The position numbers were made by a program, and so were the translations under genes. Below are positions 1 through 11,456 of a DNA stretch of 64,000 bases, in pieces (within the stretch, counting starts at the first letter, position 1; each line of letters opens with the position of its first letter). The stretch is taken from NCBI GenBank assembly GCA_963576565.1, contig OY755047.1, positions 34,005,851 through 34,069,850 on the forward strand, in the 5' to 3' direction. The DNA comes from Aspidapion aeneum (Eukaryota > Arthropoda > Insecta > Coleoptera > Brentidae). Under the pieces are notes generated by a model. It ran no database searches, had not been told where the DNA came from, and saw only the letters and a list, made by a program, of their open reading frames with translations.

Positions 1-104
1 AGTTGTTTTAAAATTTATTTATCGTAAGATCACTGCTGCTGTCATTTAAAAAAAGGGTTTTAAGAGACACATAGTGCCTTCTATTCAATGTTAAATTTAT
101 ATTC

Positions 105-191
105 ATATACTACTTATCAAAAAAATTTGTACACCTACAATATAAAAACCCATGTTAGGTGTACAATTTTTTTTGAAAAGCAGTATATTAT
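105..191. repeat. Imperfect inverted repeat (MITE-like hairpin)
   Basis: Two arms of about 30 bases face each other. Each contains a run of A or T next to TTGTACACCTA or its complement, with AGTAG/AGCAG-type sequence outside. The loop is about 15 bases. It looks like a tiny foldback or MITE remnant. No target duplication was identified. Confidence 0.5.
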
Positions 192-939
192 ACTTTGACG
201 TAAATTATATTATACGTATAAAATCTGCAATGCAAAGTGTGTCGGCAGTATTCTTAAAAAAAAATTGAAACCCGCATTTGGCTCGCTGATGTAGTTATCA
301 AAATATGATTTTTTAAATTAAATCTCAAAGTTTATGGTATTATCTATCTATGAATTTTTGTGTTAAATTTAAATAACATTTTTAAAGGCTTTTGTATAAT
401 ATTGTGTGACACCATGTCTATTCATCTAGAACAAATAAATTTTTGTAATCAGGTCTTTTTTTGTCAAAATAACTCAGTTTGTTTGATTAATGCCCTATTT
501 ATTTTATTGATTTTAAAGTTTACCTATTCAAGAAAAATGGCAATTTTTTTTTGTGATTACATTATTATTACATATTAAAATAAATGAACTATAGGAATTT
601 GTATATTATCAATATGACCATATAAAATAAATGTACTGCTAAAGAATTGAGTCATATATATAATTATGTAGGAATAATTAAAAAAAAAAAACTTTCAATA
701 TGGTTACAAAGTAGAGTATTGAATGCTAGATGTTACCTATCCTGTAATTAAAACGAGAACTGCGAAACCTCACATAAGAGTTTACACAAAAAATTAATAA
801 AAAAAAAACTGACAAATCCTAGAGTGAGTAGGAGTTATAGAGAACATGATCGGTATACATATGTATATCGCAGGCAAACTGTAAAATTTGTCTTGTTATA
901 TTAGGCCTAGGCTTTTTTAATACGACTTGGCGTATTATA
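192..939. other. AT-rich stretch, no gene seen
   Basis: Only short ORFs of random appearance occur here. I see no splice-flanked coding segment, no RNA gene and no clear repeat structure. Confidence 0.5.
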
Positions 940-1262
940 ATAATATCTAAATAAATTAAGCTATTAAGTCGATATTAGATAGAAAAAGAAGTGAATGGGT
1001 AAGAAATAAAACAAAATTAAGGGATGTCAGAGGAGAGGTAGCAAAATTAAAATGGAAATTTTTCGGTCATAATATCAGACAGAAATGGAACAAATATATT
1101 GTAGACTGAACACCTTGGGAAAATAAAAAAAGCAGAAAAAGTGCGAACGATATGAAAAGACATGCGGAGACAAGATGGATGAACAGGACGACAGACAGAA
1201 AAGAGTGGAAGATATTGGAGTAGGCCTATGTCCAGAGATGTATTAAAGAAGGCTAGCATTCA
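940..1262 (+). pseudogene. RTE-like LINE, 3' end of reverse-transcriptase ORF
   Basis: The plus strand translates in part to the C-terminal tail of an insect endonuclease/reverse transcriptase. Recognisable pieces are NEWVRNKTKLRDVRGEVAKL, then KWKFFGH and later a TRWMNRT-like stretch. An in-frame stop and changes break the frame. The same tail recurs in reverse orientation at 35455-35800 and 39713-40052, so the three are 5'-truncated copies of one LINE family. I assign it to the RTE side from the style of the tail and of the larger copy; the clade is an inference. Confidence 0.6.
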
Positions 1263-1350
1263 TAGAATTATTTCATTTATTTGAGCCCAAAAAATATTTA
1301 TTGCATATTCTTTGTCCAAGTCTTATTTTAACGCTTTTTATTTAAAAATC

Positions 1351-1556
1351 CTAAATTGAAAAATAGGTGCTCAAGATGTGTGTGCAGATATAAATGATCG
1401 CACAGTACATGTTAAAAGCAATCAAGGCTATAAGGCCGGCAGTGGAAGCGACGACTATTTCTTTTAATCCTTGGCCCAGCGCGTGTCTCTGTGACAGTTG
1501 ATTTTTCATCTGAAGCAACCCAGTAATTTTTCTAATGTCCCCTTTTCCTATTTCCT
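1351..1556 (-). CDS. Candidate terminal exon of an unknown membrane protein
   Basis: On the minus strand a pyrimidine-containing tract ending in CTCTGTAG is followed by an open frame of about 68 codons ending in TAG at 1351-1353. The residue order looks like real coding sequence: a polar, charged first half (EEIGKGDIRKITGLLQMKNQ), then a hydrophobic stretch of about 25 residues (IVVASTAGLIALIAFN onward), suggesting one membrane segment near the C-terminus. No family was recognised. No upstream exon was found in the window, although the gene would continue to higher coordinates on the minus strand. It could also be a chance ORF or a captured exon; composition and the acceptor are the only support. 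Confidence 0.33.
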
Positions 1557-1794
1557 CTACAGAGTGGGACAAAATCAGCTTTAAACTGGTCTTTTTACAA
1601 ATACAGTTAACAACAGACTCATTAAAAGTAACTAAATCAAATCTTGCCCTCTATCTTTTCCCTTTTCTCTCTCTCTATATATCTATATCTTTGCATTATT
1701 TACTTAAAGTAGAACATATCTGGTTTTTCCTTTTCCTAATTTCAGTTGTAATAAATAATTCTATTTTGATGTCCATGTTTCCTTAAGAATTTTT

Positions 1795-2160
1795 TTGTAT
1801 GCACACATCTCAAAAGCTTTTAGGCTTCTAGTTTTTTTTTTGTGTTTGATGTGCTTTGACGCTACAAACTAGAATAATTTCATTCTAGCTTAAGGACAAG
1901 CCGTTATTGTACAATACTTCCTTTAATGTTTGTTTTCTATATGTGCTTTATTCTTTTAATTGCTAGACCAGTTCACAAATTTGTCATCTATCTACAGATC
2001 TGGGTCATTGTATGCGCACACCTCAAGCTTTTAGTCTTCTAATAATTTTTGTGTTTAATGTTTAGGCTTTGATGCCATAAGGTAGAATATGCTTATACTA
2101 GTGTTAGGACAAGCGTTTATTATATAAAACTTCTTTTTGTTTGTGTTTGCATATGCACTT
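1795..2160 (+). repeat. Diverged tandem duplication, unit about 213 bp
   Basis: Two successive stretches share the same order of motifs. Each starts near TGTATGC-CACAC-CTCAA-AGCTTTTAG, continues with TTTTTGTGTTT-ATGT and TTGATGC-like sequence, and reaches AGGACAAGC-TTATT-TA. The first copy starts near 1795 and the second near 2008. Many substitutions and small indels separate them. No coding potential is evident. Confidence 0.5.
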
Positions 2161-2165
2161 GACTT

Positions 2166-2797
2166 TTTTATCTGCATGGAGCCGTTAGGAAGATTCATAA
2201 TGACGTGGACGTACATGAAAAAGTATATCACACTGAGAGGTCAGGACATCTTGGAGTATTTTTTTGAAGCCAAAGAAGCTCCCCTATTGCTGTATTGGTA
2301 TATAAACTCAAGTCATCAAAGCTAACAAACTGATAAAATCGATATTTTTGAATAATTTCACGAAGTCCTTGACATAAGGGTGGGATTTTCCTTCAAAAGG
2401 GTAAAGGATATAAAAAACGGATATAGTAAGTTTGTAAGTAGATAGATCTATTAAACTAGTTATGGGTCTAAGGAGCATATTGTTCTTATAAATCTATAGA
2501 AAACCAGAAATGGGATGATTTTGTATAATTTTAGTTTTCATCTTTAGACAATATAGTATACAATTAGCGTTTAATTGATATAATCCGATTTATTTTATAG
2601 TTTCCTTTATTAAGCACTTCTATGATATTTTGGTCGTATTTCAATGTGTCCGTGATAAATATAGCGTTGCCTTTGTCAGCAGAAAAAAAAATTGAATTAA
2701 TTAGTTTTCCTACGAGCGTGCGGAAGTAACTTTTTCACACGATTTTTTCTGAAAAAAAAAATGAAACATCCTCCTACAAACAAGTTTCATTTTCAAG
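2166..2797. other. No gene seen
   Basis: AT-rich sequence with a short ORF (2137-2325) that has no splice context or recognisable motif. Near 2715 the palindrome-family motif GCGGAAGTAACTTTTTCACA appears. Confidence 0.4.
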
Positions 2798-2966
2798 ATG
2801 TGCTGCTGTACCGATGCTTCCAGAGGCACCGAAGGAAGAATCCTGTAATGTGTTACAGCCTGTACAGACGAATATACCTTCCTCCATTCACTACACTAGT
2901 AATTCTCAGCAGCAAACTGATCAAGGCATTTCTGTAGTGGGCCAAACACCAACCAGTCAAATTTAA
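2798..2966 (+). CDS. Candidate terminal exon, unknown product
   Basis: A pyrimidine-rich tract ending TTTCATTTTCAAG is followed by about 55 sense codons and TAA at 2964-2966. The peptide is polar and rich in Q, S, T and P (for example MLPEAPKEESCNVLQPVQTN and ISVVGQTPTSQI), unlike the low-complexity translation of surrounding DNA. AT-rich sequence resembling a 3' UTR follows. It is flanked by partly inverted copies of a palindromic motif near 2715 and 3165-3215, so it may be a captured exon inside a non-autonomous element rather than part of a host gene in place. Family unknown; entry frame unknown apart from phase 1 left over from the acceptor. Confidence 0.33.
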
Positions 2967-3164
2967 ATAACAAACCATGTTCTTATATTGCAGCATGCAA
3001 CACAAAGTGCACTTTTAATTTCAATATTTACCATCGTTAATTTTTTCGTTATTGTTAATTAAATGTTCTCTACATAAATTTTCTTATTAATATATCATGA
3101 TAACAAAATCCTGTTTCATTATTTTTCCGTGCATAAAAAAATCGTGTGCAAACGTAAAAAAATC

Positions 3165-3189
3165 GTGTGGAAAAGTAACTTTTCCACAC
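3165..3189. repeat. Perfect 12-bp-arm palindrome of a dispersed family
   Basis: GTGTGGAAAAGT and its exact complement are separated by one A. An imperfect second copy follows at about 3192-3216. Related motifs occur near 2715, 3385, 3470, 3887-3914, 4943, 7435, 7556, 22125 and 59885. Confidence 0.75.
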
Positions 3190-3216
3190 AAGTGCTGAAA
3201 AGTTACTTTTCCGCAG

Positions 3217-6200
3217 GATTTTTGTTTTGTTAAAAATGAAGATATTTAGGACTAATTAAATGATTTATGTAACTATTCTATCTTATGTATCATTTTCTAG
3301 CATTATTCTAAAATCTTTGCGAATTAAAACATTGTTTTGATAAAGAAGATAGAGAAAAACACACGTAGGAAAAACATTGTACCTAACTCTTGCGGAAACT
3401 ATCTTTTCCACCCTTGACAGCTTGACCGAACTCCGCTTCGCGTCGTTCGTGCAACTGCCGTCGCTTGCGGAAAGTACCACTTGTTAGCGTTATAACTATT
3501 TTTGATCTTTTATTGCTGATTTTTTCTATCATGTAATGCTCTTTTTTTGTTTGCTAAATTAATATTTTGCAACTTGGTTATTTTGTAACATTTTACATTT
3601 ATTTAGTATTTGCTTCATAGTGTACTATTAGATTTTCTTAATTTTCACGACCGTCGGAAACGACCGGAAAGCTCAAAGATCCACCCCTTCAGGAAAATTC
3701 GATTTAATTTCCTTACCGCCGCGCTCCGTACCTTGAGAAAACGTCACGCAAAAAGTCGCTTGAAAAAGTGTTTGAGCTAATGGAAAGGAAAAAGAGTAAT
3801 TTTGCTTGATATAAATCTATTTCGAAAGCTCCGTCGAAAGGGGGAACAAGGGTTAAAAATCCCTTTGTTGGTAGTTATTTCCTACAAGTGCGAAAAGTAA
3901 TACGTTTTCGCACTTATCGGCGTTAATATAAAAATGCTGTTTTTTGTATTTGTTAATAACAGTACAGTGGTGTCCATACAATGTAGGTGAAAAGGTTTTG
4001 CTTACCCTACAAAAAATTCAAAACACTTTTTTTATATCATAACATTTTAGATAACTTACTTCACGAAATATTCATATTTTATTAATTTTTATTTTAAAGG
4101 CTGCCTAAAACATATTTCAATTAATGGCATATACCGCGCATTTCTTATCGAATGTTTTGCTAATAGGTGTTTTATAAGACTTTTGTAAAGGCGGCGTGAT
4201 TTATTTCTATTATCGCTAATGGGATAAAAAAGGCTGCGTCTTTATCGATTCTCGAAAGAAGTTTTAGTCTGCAGACCGCTGGCGCTGTACGAATGAGAGC
4301 GACAAGACAAGGAGACATCGCTTGAATTTTTCTCGTCCGCGTTCGGTCAGCGTCTCTTGCACACGAATATTCATGTGTCCCATGCATCCCTGTGCGTTGC
4401 TTGGTTAAAATTAATTCTACCCGCTATAGAGAAAGCTGGAATATGCAAATTAACAAATTTGTGAAAAATCGATTTTAACTAGCAAATGTTTAGTTTTTTC
4501 AGAAAGCAGTATATGTTTTATCGAATATTTATATCAAATAGAATAAATTACTTCGTTTTTAGTTTAAATTTTGGGCTTAAAATATAAAATAATTTGAGAT
4601 TAACTGGTAACAAGAAAAGCTATTTTGGTTTTTTGCTAGTTACAGCCATATATATCATCATCATATATTGAGAAAATATATCATTTCGATTTCATAATAG
4701 CTATAATAAAATGGTTTAATTTTTTAAGGGCTTCGATGTTTTGTGTTAGCTTATTTTAATTTAATATTTGATAATAGAGTTTGTGAGGGATTTTTTTTGA
4801 AAATTTTCAACTTGTAGTCTAGTACCTATGTGCGTGCAGTAAGCGTTTAAGGGGAAGAAAAATACCAATTTTTTCCTACCCTGCTTTGCTTAGCGCTGCT
4901 CCTTTTTGACAATAAATCCGAAAATGGAATAGTAATTTACCACGTGCGGAAAGTAATACTTGTTTGCACTTATCGACGTAAGTGGGAAAATGCTTCTTTC
5001 GGCATTTGCTAATATTAATAATAATAAAGGTCTTCAAGAAATATATTACATTATTTGACTAATGTTCCAAATGCCCTGTTCTTCTACCTAACCTCCAATA
5101 ATAATCAGATGCTTGTAGATAAAATGCAGTATACAATGCGTTTGTGTTAAATTGTAATTTTCGCCCTGTAATGACACACATCTCCTCACCGCACAGGCTT
5201 GGTTTATAAATTTAATTTTGATGCGGGATGATATCCTTTATAACCTAGATTTACCAGTGTTTCCTCACTTATTAGGGAGTTATTGGAATAAAACATGATC
5301 TTATTTTAAAATCGGCAGTATTGTGACAGATTTAAATATAAAAAGCAGCTGCTTTCTTTCAAAATTCGGCCTTTGTGTAATTAAGAGCCGGATTTATTAG
5401 TGACTGTTTTTACTAAAGTTAGCGACTTTAATTTGAAATTTGGCTTTGTTACTCCAAAATAAAGTCAGGTTTAATTTTTACTAGTCCCTCTTATACAATA
5501 TAAAATTTTATCTAAAAAGAAATCATTTACAAATGCTACAATATTCAACCTGTCAAATTCCCTATAGAGGGACCTTCAATCAAGCAGCTGACCTGCGGCG
5601 CATAGTGGGAAATTTGAGTTCTAAATAAAGAATGTTAAATCTTACACATTTCAACCCTTATTAATATTTTATTCGGCAAAAGTTTAAAGGAATGGTGTCG
5701 GGAAATGTTTTGCTGCAATTTTATGAGAGTAGTTACATTAGCATTCTGTTCAGGTTTTTAAAACGACGATCATTTGGCATTGTCGCTATGCTACTTAATA
5801 GAGTGCATATTTATTTTGTTTTTGTGATCAATTTAATTATTGTTATGAATTTTTTTAAATTTTCATATAAAGAAAGTATAGGATTCATTGACTTCTATAC
5901 CCTAGGGCGTTATACAACTCGATGATAGGATTAAAGGCATATACAGGGTCCTTGGTTATATTTGCCTTCCCTTTTTCAGGGGTTAATATAGGTGATCACT
6001 TCAAATACAAAAATTGCATAATTTTTTTCATATTATATTTTGGACTATGTCAGAAATCACAAACAAGACCGTATCCAGAAAAAAAAAATTCGGGGGGGGG
6101 GGGGGAGGGGGGTTAAAAAATGCCAAATAAAGTTTTTTGTCTATGTTTGTTGATGATGCGACCAGAGGGTCCATTCTGGCTATATAAATAAGATTCCAAT

Positions 6201-7796
6201 ACCCACGGTAATGCATGATGCAAACATAACTTTTTGCGTTTCTTAAATAAAAATGTACTGATTGGTTGATTTAAAACACATATGCGTATTATTTCCATAC
6301 AGTAAGAATTATTTCAATACCCACGGTACCTTACGATGGATGATGCAAACATATTTGAAATAGCAATATCAATAGGATCTATCCATGCTACGGTCCTTAA
6401 GATAAAATGTCCTGATTGTTTATACTATTAAATATTCATATTATTTTATTCGTGTATTCGTGACGTCAATTCATTGGCGCGCAGATGACAAAAACTCTAT
6501 CTATTTAAATTTGATGTCTATGCATTTTTATTATCTGTGTTACTGAATGATTGCATCAAAAACCATACTCGTTTTAAGGCGACAAATTTGATTCAGCCAA
6601 TTTTTTAAGCAAACGACAACAAGGCAAAATATTTAAATATCAGTCAATAGGTGATTAGAGTCCTAGGGACACCTATTCGGTTTCTAAATTGTGGGCCTTA
6701 CTAACATTTTAGGGATGACAAAAAAACAACACATTTTGAGTTTGACACTGACGTCAATTTTTGCTTAAAAACACAAGTGGGCGGCTAGTTTTCCAATAGC
6801 AACAGAAAAAATAAAAGAATAGAGTAAATAACAAAGCCTATTTTTTTGTCAAAAACCAGGAGATGACATTTCATCTTATAAATAAAAATAGAAAAAAAGT
6901 GTTTTTTTACTGTGATAGAAAATACCGATAATCCCGAAGAAGACTTAGCCACAATAGGATGGAACACATAATGTTACTATGAGCCTGCCTCCAAATATAT
7001 CCAGAGCAAAATATATTTAAAGACCTTCCGATATCATTGATATGAAAACGAAAATCTCCTGATCCACAGATGCTGCACAGGATAAGAAGTAAAGTTTTTG
7101 GCAATCATTGTAAATTAAATATAATAAATGAGTTGTTTTTATTGTAGTACTTTATTTTTGTTTCCACAACCTCGTAGAAAAAATATTTTACCTACATACT
7201 TAACGAATGTGTGTGCGTCTTCCGCACTGGTTAGGTAAATTACTATTTCTTGCGACCACATATGAAAATGTTGGATTTTACACGATTTGCATCCTCAGAA
7301 AACATTAAATTTCATCCGTGTGCAGAAATTTTTTCGCACATGTGTTACAAGTACTTTCAGTACTTCGGCACCTGGCACATGTATGGAAAGTGTTTAACTG
7401 TCACAATACTTTTTCGCACATGTGTTGCAAACTACTTTCCCACACGTGCGGAAAAGCAGTTTCATTTGATTTACGCAAAATTAAACACCAATTTTTACAA
7501 AAATTAGTATAGTTCAACAGTGTTCGTAGGAAAATTAGCGTCCATAACTAGACAGAAAGTAACTTTTTCACGCTCGTGTGAAATTTGTCACTTTCTTCTC
7601 TTGTTATGTAATAAATAAATAAATAAATAAATGAAAAGGCTTTATTTTCAACTCAGCGAAGTTAAGCACAAGCTTCTGTTAACTGAGCAATATACTAATT
7701 ATCAAAAACTATCTTATAAATTGGTTCGTAAGTCCGTGATTTTGTTTGTTACGCTTGGCCAGCCCTTAAAATACTCTGCCAATCTATGGGCACCTA
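3217..7796. other. Long non-coding stretch with dispersed palindromes
   Basis: I see no convincing exon or RNA gene. Visible structure: a palindrome AGTGCGAAAA/TTTTCGCACT at 3887-3914; related half-palindromes near 4943, 7435 and 7556; a short diverged duplication around 6205 and 6318 (CAATACCCACGGTA followed by GATGCAAACATA); a G-run at 6090-6112; an AAAT microsatellite at 7610-7632. The region may be mostly old non-autonomous elements. Confidence 0.4.
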
Positions 7797-8122
7797 AGCT
7801 CACACTAAGTACTGTAGTTATAGTGTACGTGTGAGCTAATATAACTAAAAACTGATATATATTTTATTCAACTCCAGACTCAATTACCTTTCCCCCACCC
7901 TTTTTTTAATAACTTAAAATTCATGTTGTTTAACTCCAGACTTAATTACCTTTCGTTTGATATCACACACGCCATATTTTCACATAAACTCTCATTTTTG
8001 AAATGAATGAAAATGAACCCTTTTATGTGACTTGCGTTCGGTGGACACGGCCCAAGACTCAGCCTAGGTTCCAAATTTCATATAAATTGGACAAGCAGTT
8101 TTTGAGTTATGCGGGTTGGTGG

Positions 8123-10446
8123 TGTTACGTGTGAAATTATCCTTAAGACACCGTGTAGTTTCACACTAACAATTGTGGTTAGTAATCAACATTCTTTTTA
8201 TAAATCTACTTTAAATTCTATAAACCTACCTTAAGTTTATGTAAATCAATCCATGTTTCGCGCACTGTTAGACAGGTTCTGTTGTGATTTAAGATGGGCA
8301 TTTTTACAAATTGTATCACTGACTGCCGGCCTATAAAACACCTTTTTATTAGTTAAAAAATTAGAAAACCGTGTACTTAATTCGATTTTATTTACCTATG
8401 GAAAAGTGAGGCTGTAATACCACGCGCGGTGTTTTGGTTGGTTGCACAAGCATATTTTGCAGGTTGGGTACATTTCTCTGGTTGTATGGCTGCTCACGGA
8501 TTACTTATTCTGCTCGGTGCTGAATCTGGAACGCTGGGACATTGTTTATAATTTTGAGGAACTATTAACTTGGTTCTGATTGACAATACTGTTCGGTGCA
8601 ACCAGTTCAGGAGGTTTGTTCTGTCCGAGTTGTGGTTGGTGCAGAGATGGAACCCGGGTTGGTTGTCACTGGTCGACTGTTCTTTCGTTCTTTTGACATC
8701 TTTCCTTTCTTTTGACATTTGTCTTTCTGGAAGCACCCTCGTGTAAAAGGGGATCGTTTTCCAGCCCTTAAAAAGGGGCAAGACCGATTTTTTTTATTAA
8801 AAACTGTTCGATCTGTCTCCCGGCTACTGCTGAAACATGGGTAGTACCAGTGGAATTGGTAAGCCATATTTTTTTTTAAGGTTAGGGGTACTCGTGGTTC
8901 TTTTGGGAAAAAATCTTAGTTTTTGGGGTTTTGGTCAATTGTAACTTAATTGGGCGTGAAGCTGAGATTGTTTTTCTTATTTACAGTATATGGTAGCACG
9001 ACCCATTTTAGCCTAATGTGCTAGGCCGAGGGCTGTGATGTGTCCGCTCTACCGGACTGTAGGATGAGACTGCGTTGGAGTGGGGAACCCTTCTTTCAGA
9101 AGGTGAGTGTGAATTTTCCCAACCGAGTCTTGAAAAAAAAAGAAAATATAATTTTTTTTTATCAGTAAGGTTTCCTTGACGTTTTTTTATTTAATTATTT
9201 ATGAAGCGGCTTTATAGTTCAGGCACGACCACTGAAATATGCAGTGTGTTTCGAGTTGTTAAATCCCGAATTATCAGTACACCACTGGAAAACTAAAGGT
9301 GTCCTTTTTCTTTTCCAGGGTTCTCCAGATGGGTTCTGCGTTTGAATGTACAAAAGTTGTGTCTTTCTCTGTGTGGTTGTATGCTGTGACTGATTAGAAC
9401 AGCCAGGTGATGTTGGTTCTTACATTGGGGTAATCAAGAGATGTGACGGCGCTTATGACAAAATTTTTACAATATCAAGTTAGTAATTTGTAGTCGACCT
9501 TGGTTTAGTGCTGGGGAGGCCTAACTAAATATTTAGTCGTTGTCAAAGCTAATTTAAAGGTCGGTTATTGGCCACAGCCTATTGACCAGGTTCGACTATA
9601 ATATAAATAATAACTCATACTATTTGTGTTTATTTAAAATAATACTATGTTTCTTATATAGGTAACTTAACAATTGATATTCATAATAATTTTTTTTTCC
9701 CAGTGTAAACGACACCCTGAGCTCAGACGTCGGAAACTATATTGTTTTTTTATATTTATCAATTTTATTTGCAAGAATGATGATGATTTCTAAACTTGCA
9801 TAACTCCATTTTTCTATTCAACTTCAATTTTAAAATAAAAACCATATTTTGTTTTTTAAAATTAACTTACTGTTTTGCTTAGAAATGTTAATTAATATTA
9901 ATGATTAGTAATTTCCTCCATTTAAACTGTCAGCAGATAAAAAAAAAAGCCCATTATACAATCTACTTAACCTCAATCCTTGTGTTTACTTATTTTGATA
10001 ACCCTCTAACAGTGTTGCCGAATAGAATCAAAGAAATTGCCAACCTATTCTCGTGGGAGTATTCCTAGTTCTTTTAAGGGAAAATTGTTACAGTGATTAA
10101 ATAGTTAGTTAAATTGAAGTATTCAGTTTCCTAAATAGAGTAGTAATTAGTTCGTATTTGGGATTGTTATTCTGTGAACAAAATCTATAACAAAAATTTA
10201 ACACCCGACGTCCCCCACCTTAACAAATACGTGGCGCCCCTGGTTTTTCCTAATTTAGGTTTTTCTGGACTTGAACCCATGACCTTCCGGCTGTTAAATG
10301 TAAAAAAGCTGGCGGCAGGTGGGACCGGCGTTGTTTATTGCAACTTGTCGATTTTGTTAGGGTCTTGGATATATACTAGAATTTATTTTGAAAATATATA
10401 TCAATAGAAACAAGGGTGATGTACACAAAAAATTAGGGCCGCAACA
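8123..10446 (+). repeat. 5' LTR (2324 bp)
   Basis: It matches the 3' LTR along its length. Differences seen are a 68-bp block missing after 8551 (present in the 3' copy), a 12-bp CAAGGGTGATGA unit present once here and twice in the 3' copy, and two single-base indels. These sum exactly to the 82-bp length difference. A TATA-like TATAAAA lies at 8332-8338. An antisense tRNA-like patch with a B-box-like GGGTTCAAGTCC lies near 10262-10275. Confidence 0.92.
8332..8338 (+). promoter_or_regulatory. TATA-like box in LTR
   Basis: TATAAAA about 210 bases into the LTR, in a GGCC-TATAAAACACC context. It is the best candidate core promoter element for the retrotransposon, and the same site is at 30889-30895 in the 3' LTR. 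The transcription start is not determined. Confidence 0.4.
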
Positions 10447-10450
10447 GATT

Positions 10451-10463
10451 TGGCGCCCAACGT
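10451..10463 (+). promoter_or_regulatory. Primer-binding site, tRNA-Lys-like, partly duplicated
   Basis: TGGCGCCCAACGT starts 4 bases after the 5' LTR and matches the 3' end of lysine tRNA as used by many retroelements. The match fades after this core, where AAAGGG replaces the expected G-rich run. A diverged second copy (TGGCACTTAACGT) lies 48 bp downstream at 10499, inside a tandem repeat that also includes the LTR-terminal GCAACA. Confidence 0.75.
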
Positions 10464-10749
10464 AAAGGGCCCGAGTTTTTGTAGATACGCAACAGATTTG
10501 GCACTTAACGTAAAGGGCCAGGGTTTTGTAGATAGGCAACATAAGTTGGCATCACCCAACTAACTTTTTTCTTCTTGTTTTTTTTTCTATAATAAAGAGA
10601 ACAGGAATCCTAGTAACAACTACACAAAAGGGAGAAGTTGGTATTTATAAAGTTTTAATGGTGTTTTCGATTAAATGACCACCTAGTGCAGTTGCTTTTC
10701 GTTAGGGAAAAATGTTGATATTTTTAATTTGACAACTTTTTTTTAATGG
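10464..10749 (+). other. Retrotransposon leader, part 1
   Basis: Non-coding leader between primer site and P-like insertion. It contains the second primer-site-like repeat and a small inverted repeat (AGTTGG/CCAACT near 10544). It ends at TCTTATGG (10750-10757), the target duplicated by the nested transposon. Confidence 0.6.
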
Positions 10750-11296
10750 TCTTATGGCACGGAACTATAACCAAAAATGGAATGCTAATCGGCCCCGGAA
10801 AATCCTAAAAATATGACCGCTAGATGTTGATGATAGTTGGGATGTTAAAAAAACGTAGTCACGTCAATCAAATCAACTTAACTTTTTTTTAAAATTTTAA
10901 GTATTGCCTGTATAATCCCCAAATTATATATTTTCCATATTATTTATTACTGTCATGTTTCCCATACTATAATAATTTGTAATATTTGCTATTTTGTGTA
11001 AAAAATTTACGGTCTAAACTTTTGAGATTGGTTTAAAATCAACATGTAAATAAATAAAATTTCTTATTTGGTTTTTTATTAGCCCCACACAGATTGACGT
11101 GGATTGACACACAGTACACTGACTGCAGGGCATTCCTGCTGTCTGTTTACTGTGGATTGACAAAAATGTCGAACAAATTTCCCAGATGACGGCTGTGACG
11201 GCTTGTCTCGCCTTTGGTGTTCAGTGATCTCTCCATTTATTTTTACATTATTTTTTATTATTTTTTAATTTGTAGTTGTTTTTCCCTGTGTTTACC

Positions 11297-11361
11297 ATGA
11301 TTATCTGTTTTGTTGTGGGTTGCTACAATCGCAATGATTCGCGGTTGTTTTCCTTTCACCG
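11297..11361 (+). CDS. Transposase exon 1, THAP finger start
   Basis: It begins with ATG and ends at a strong GTAAGT donor. The peptide starts MIICFVVGCYNRNDSRLFSF; C4 and C9 are the first two zinc ligands of the C2CH THAP finger, and the SFHR end continues into FP in exon 2, the usual THAP motif. Confidence 0.8.
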
Positions 11362-11436
11362 GTAAGTTGTGTTATTTTTTATGCTAAGTTTATGTTTTGG
11401 TAACTCTCTTTTTTTGGACTAGTTTGAATGGTAAAA

Positions 11437-11456
11437 TCACGGAACTATAACCAAAA
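11437..11456 (+). repeat. Internal copy of transposon terminal repeat
   Basis: CACGGAACTATAACCAAAAA occurs in direct orientation in intron 1, matching the first 20 bases of the left terminus. It could be an internal transposase-binding site or the relic of a nested shorter copy. Confidence 0.7.

Noticed and set aside
6028..6298. Overlapping short frames around the G-run at 6090
   Set aside because: Low-complexity G-run and AT-rich DNA; no conserved features.
8494..8867. Minus-strand frames in the LTR, repeated at 31062-31492
   Set aside because: Duplicated only because the LTR is duplicated; no domain and no conservation signal beyond that.
10174..10407. 77-residue frame near the LTR end, repeated at 32801
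   Set aside because: No ATG (starts at GTG), overlaps a tRNA-like antisense patch; not supported as protein.
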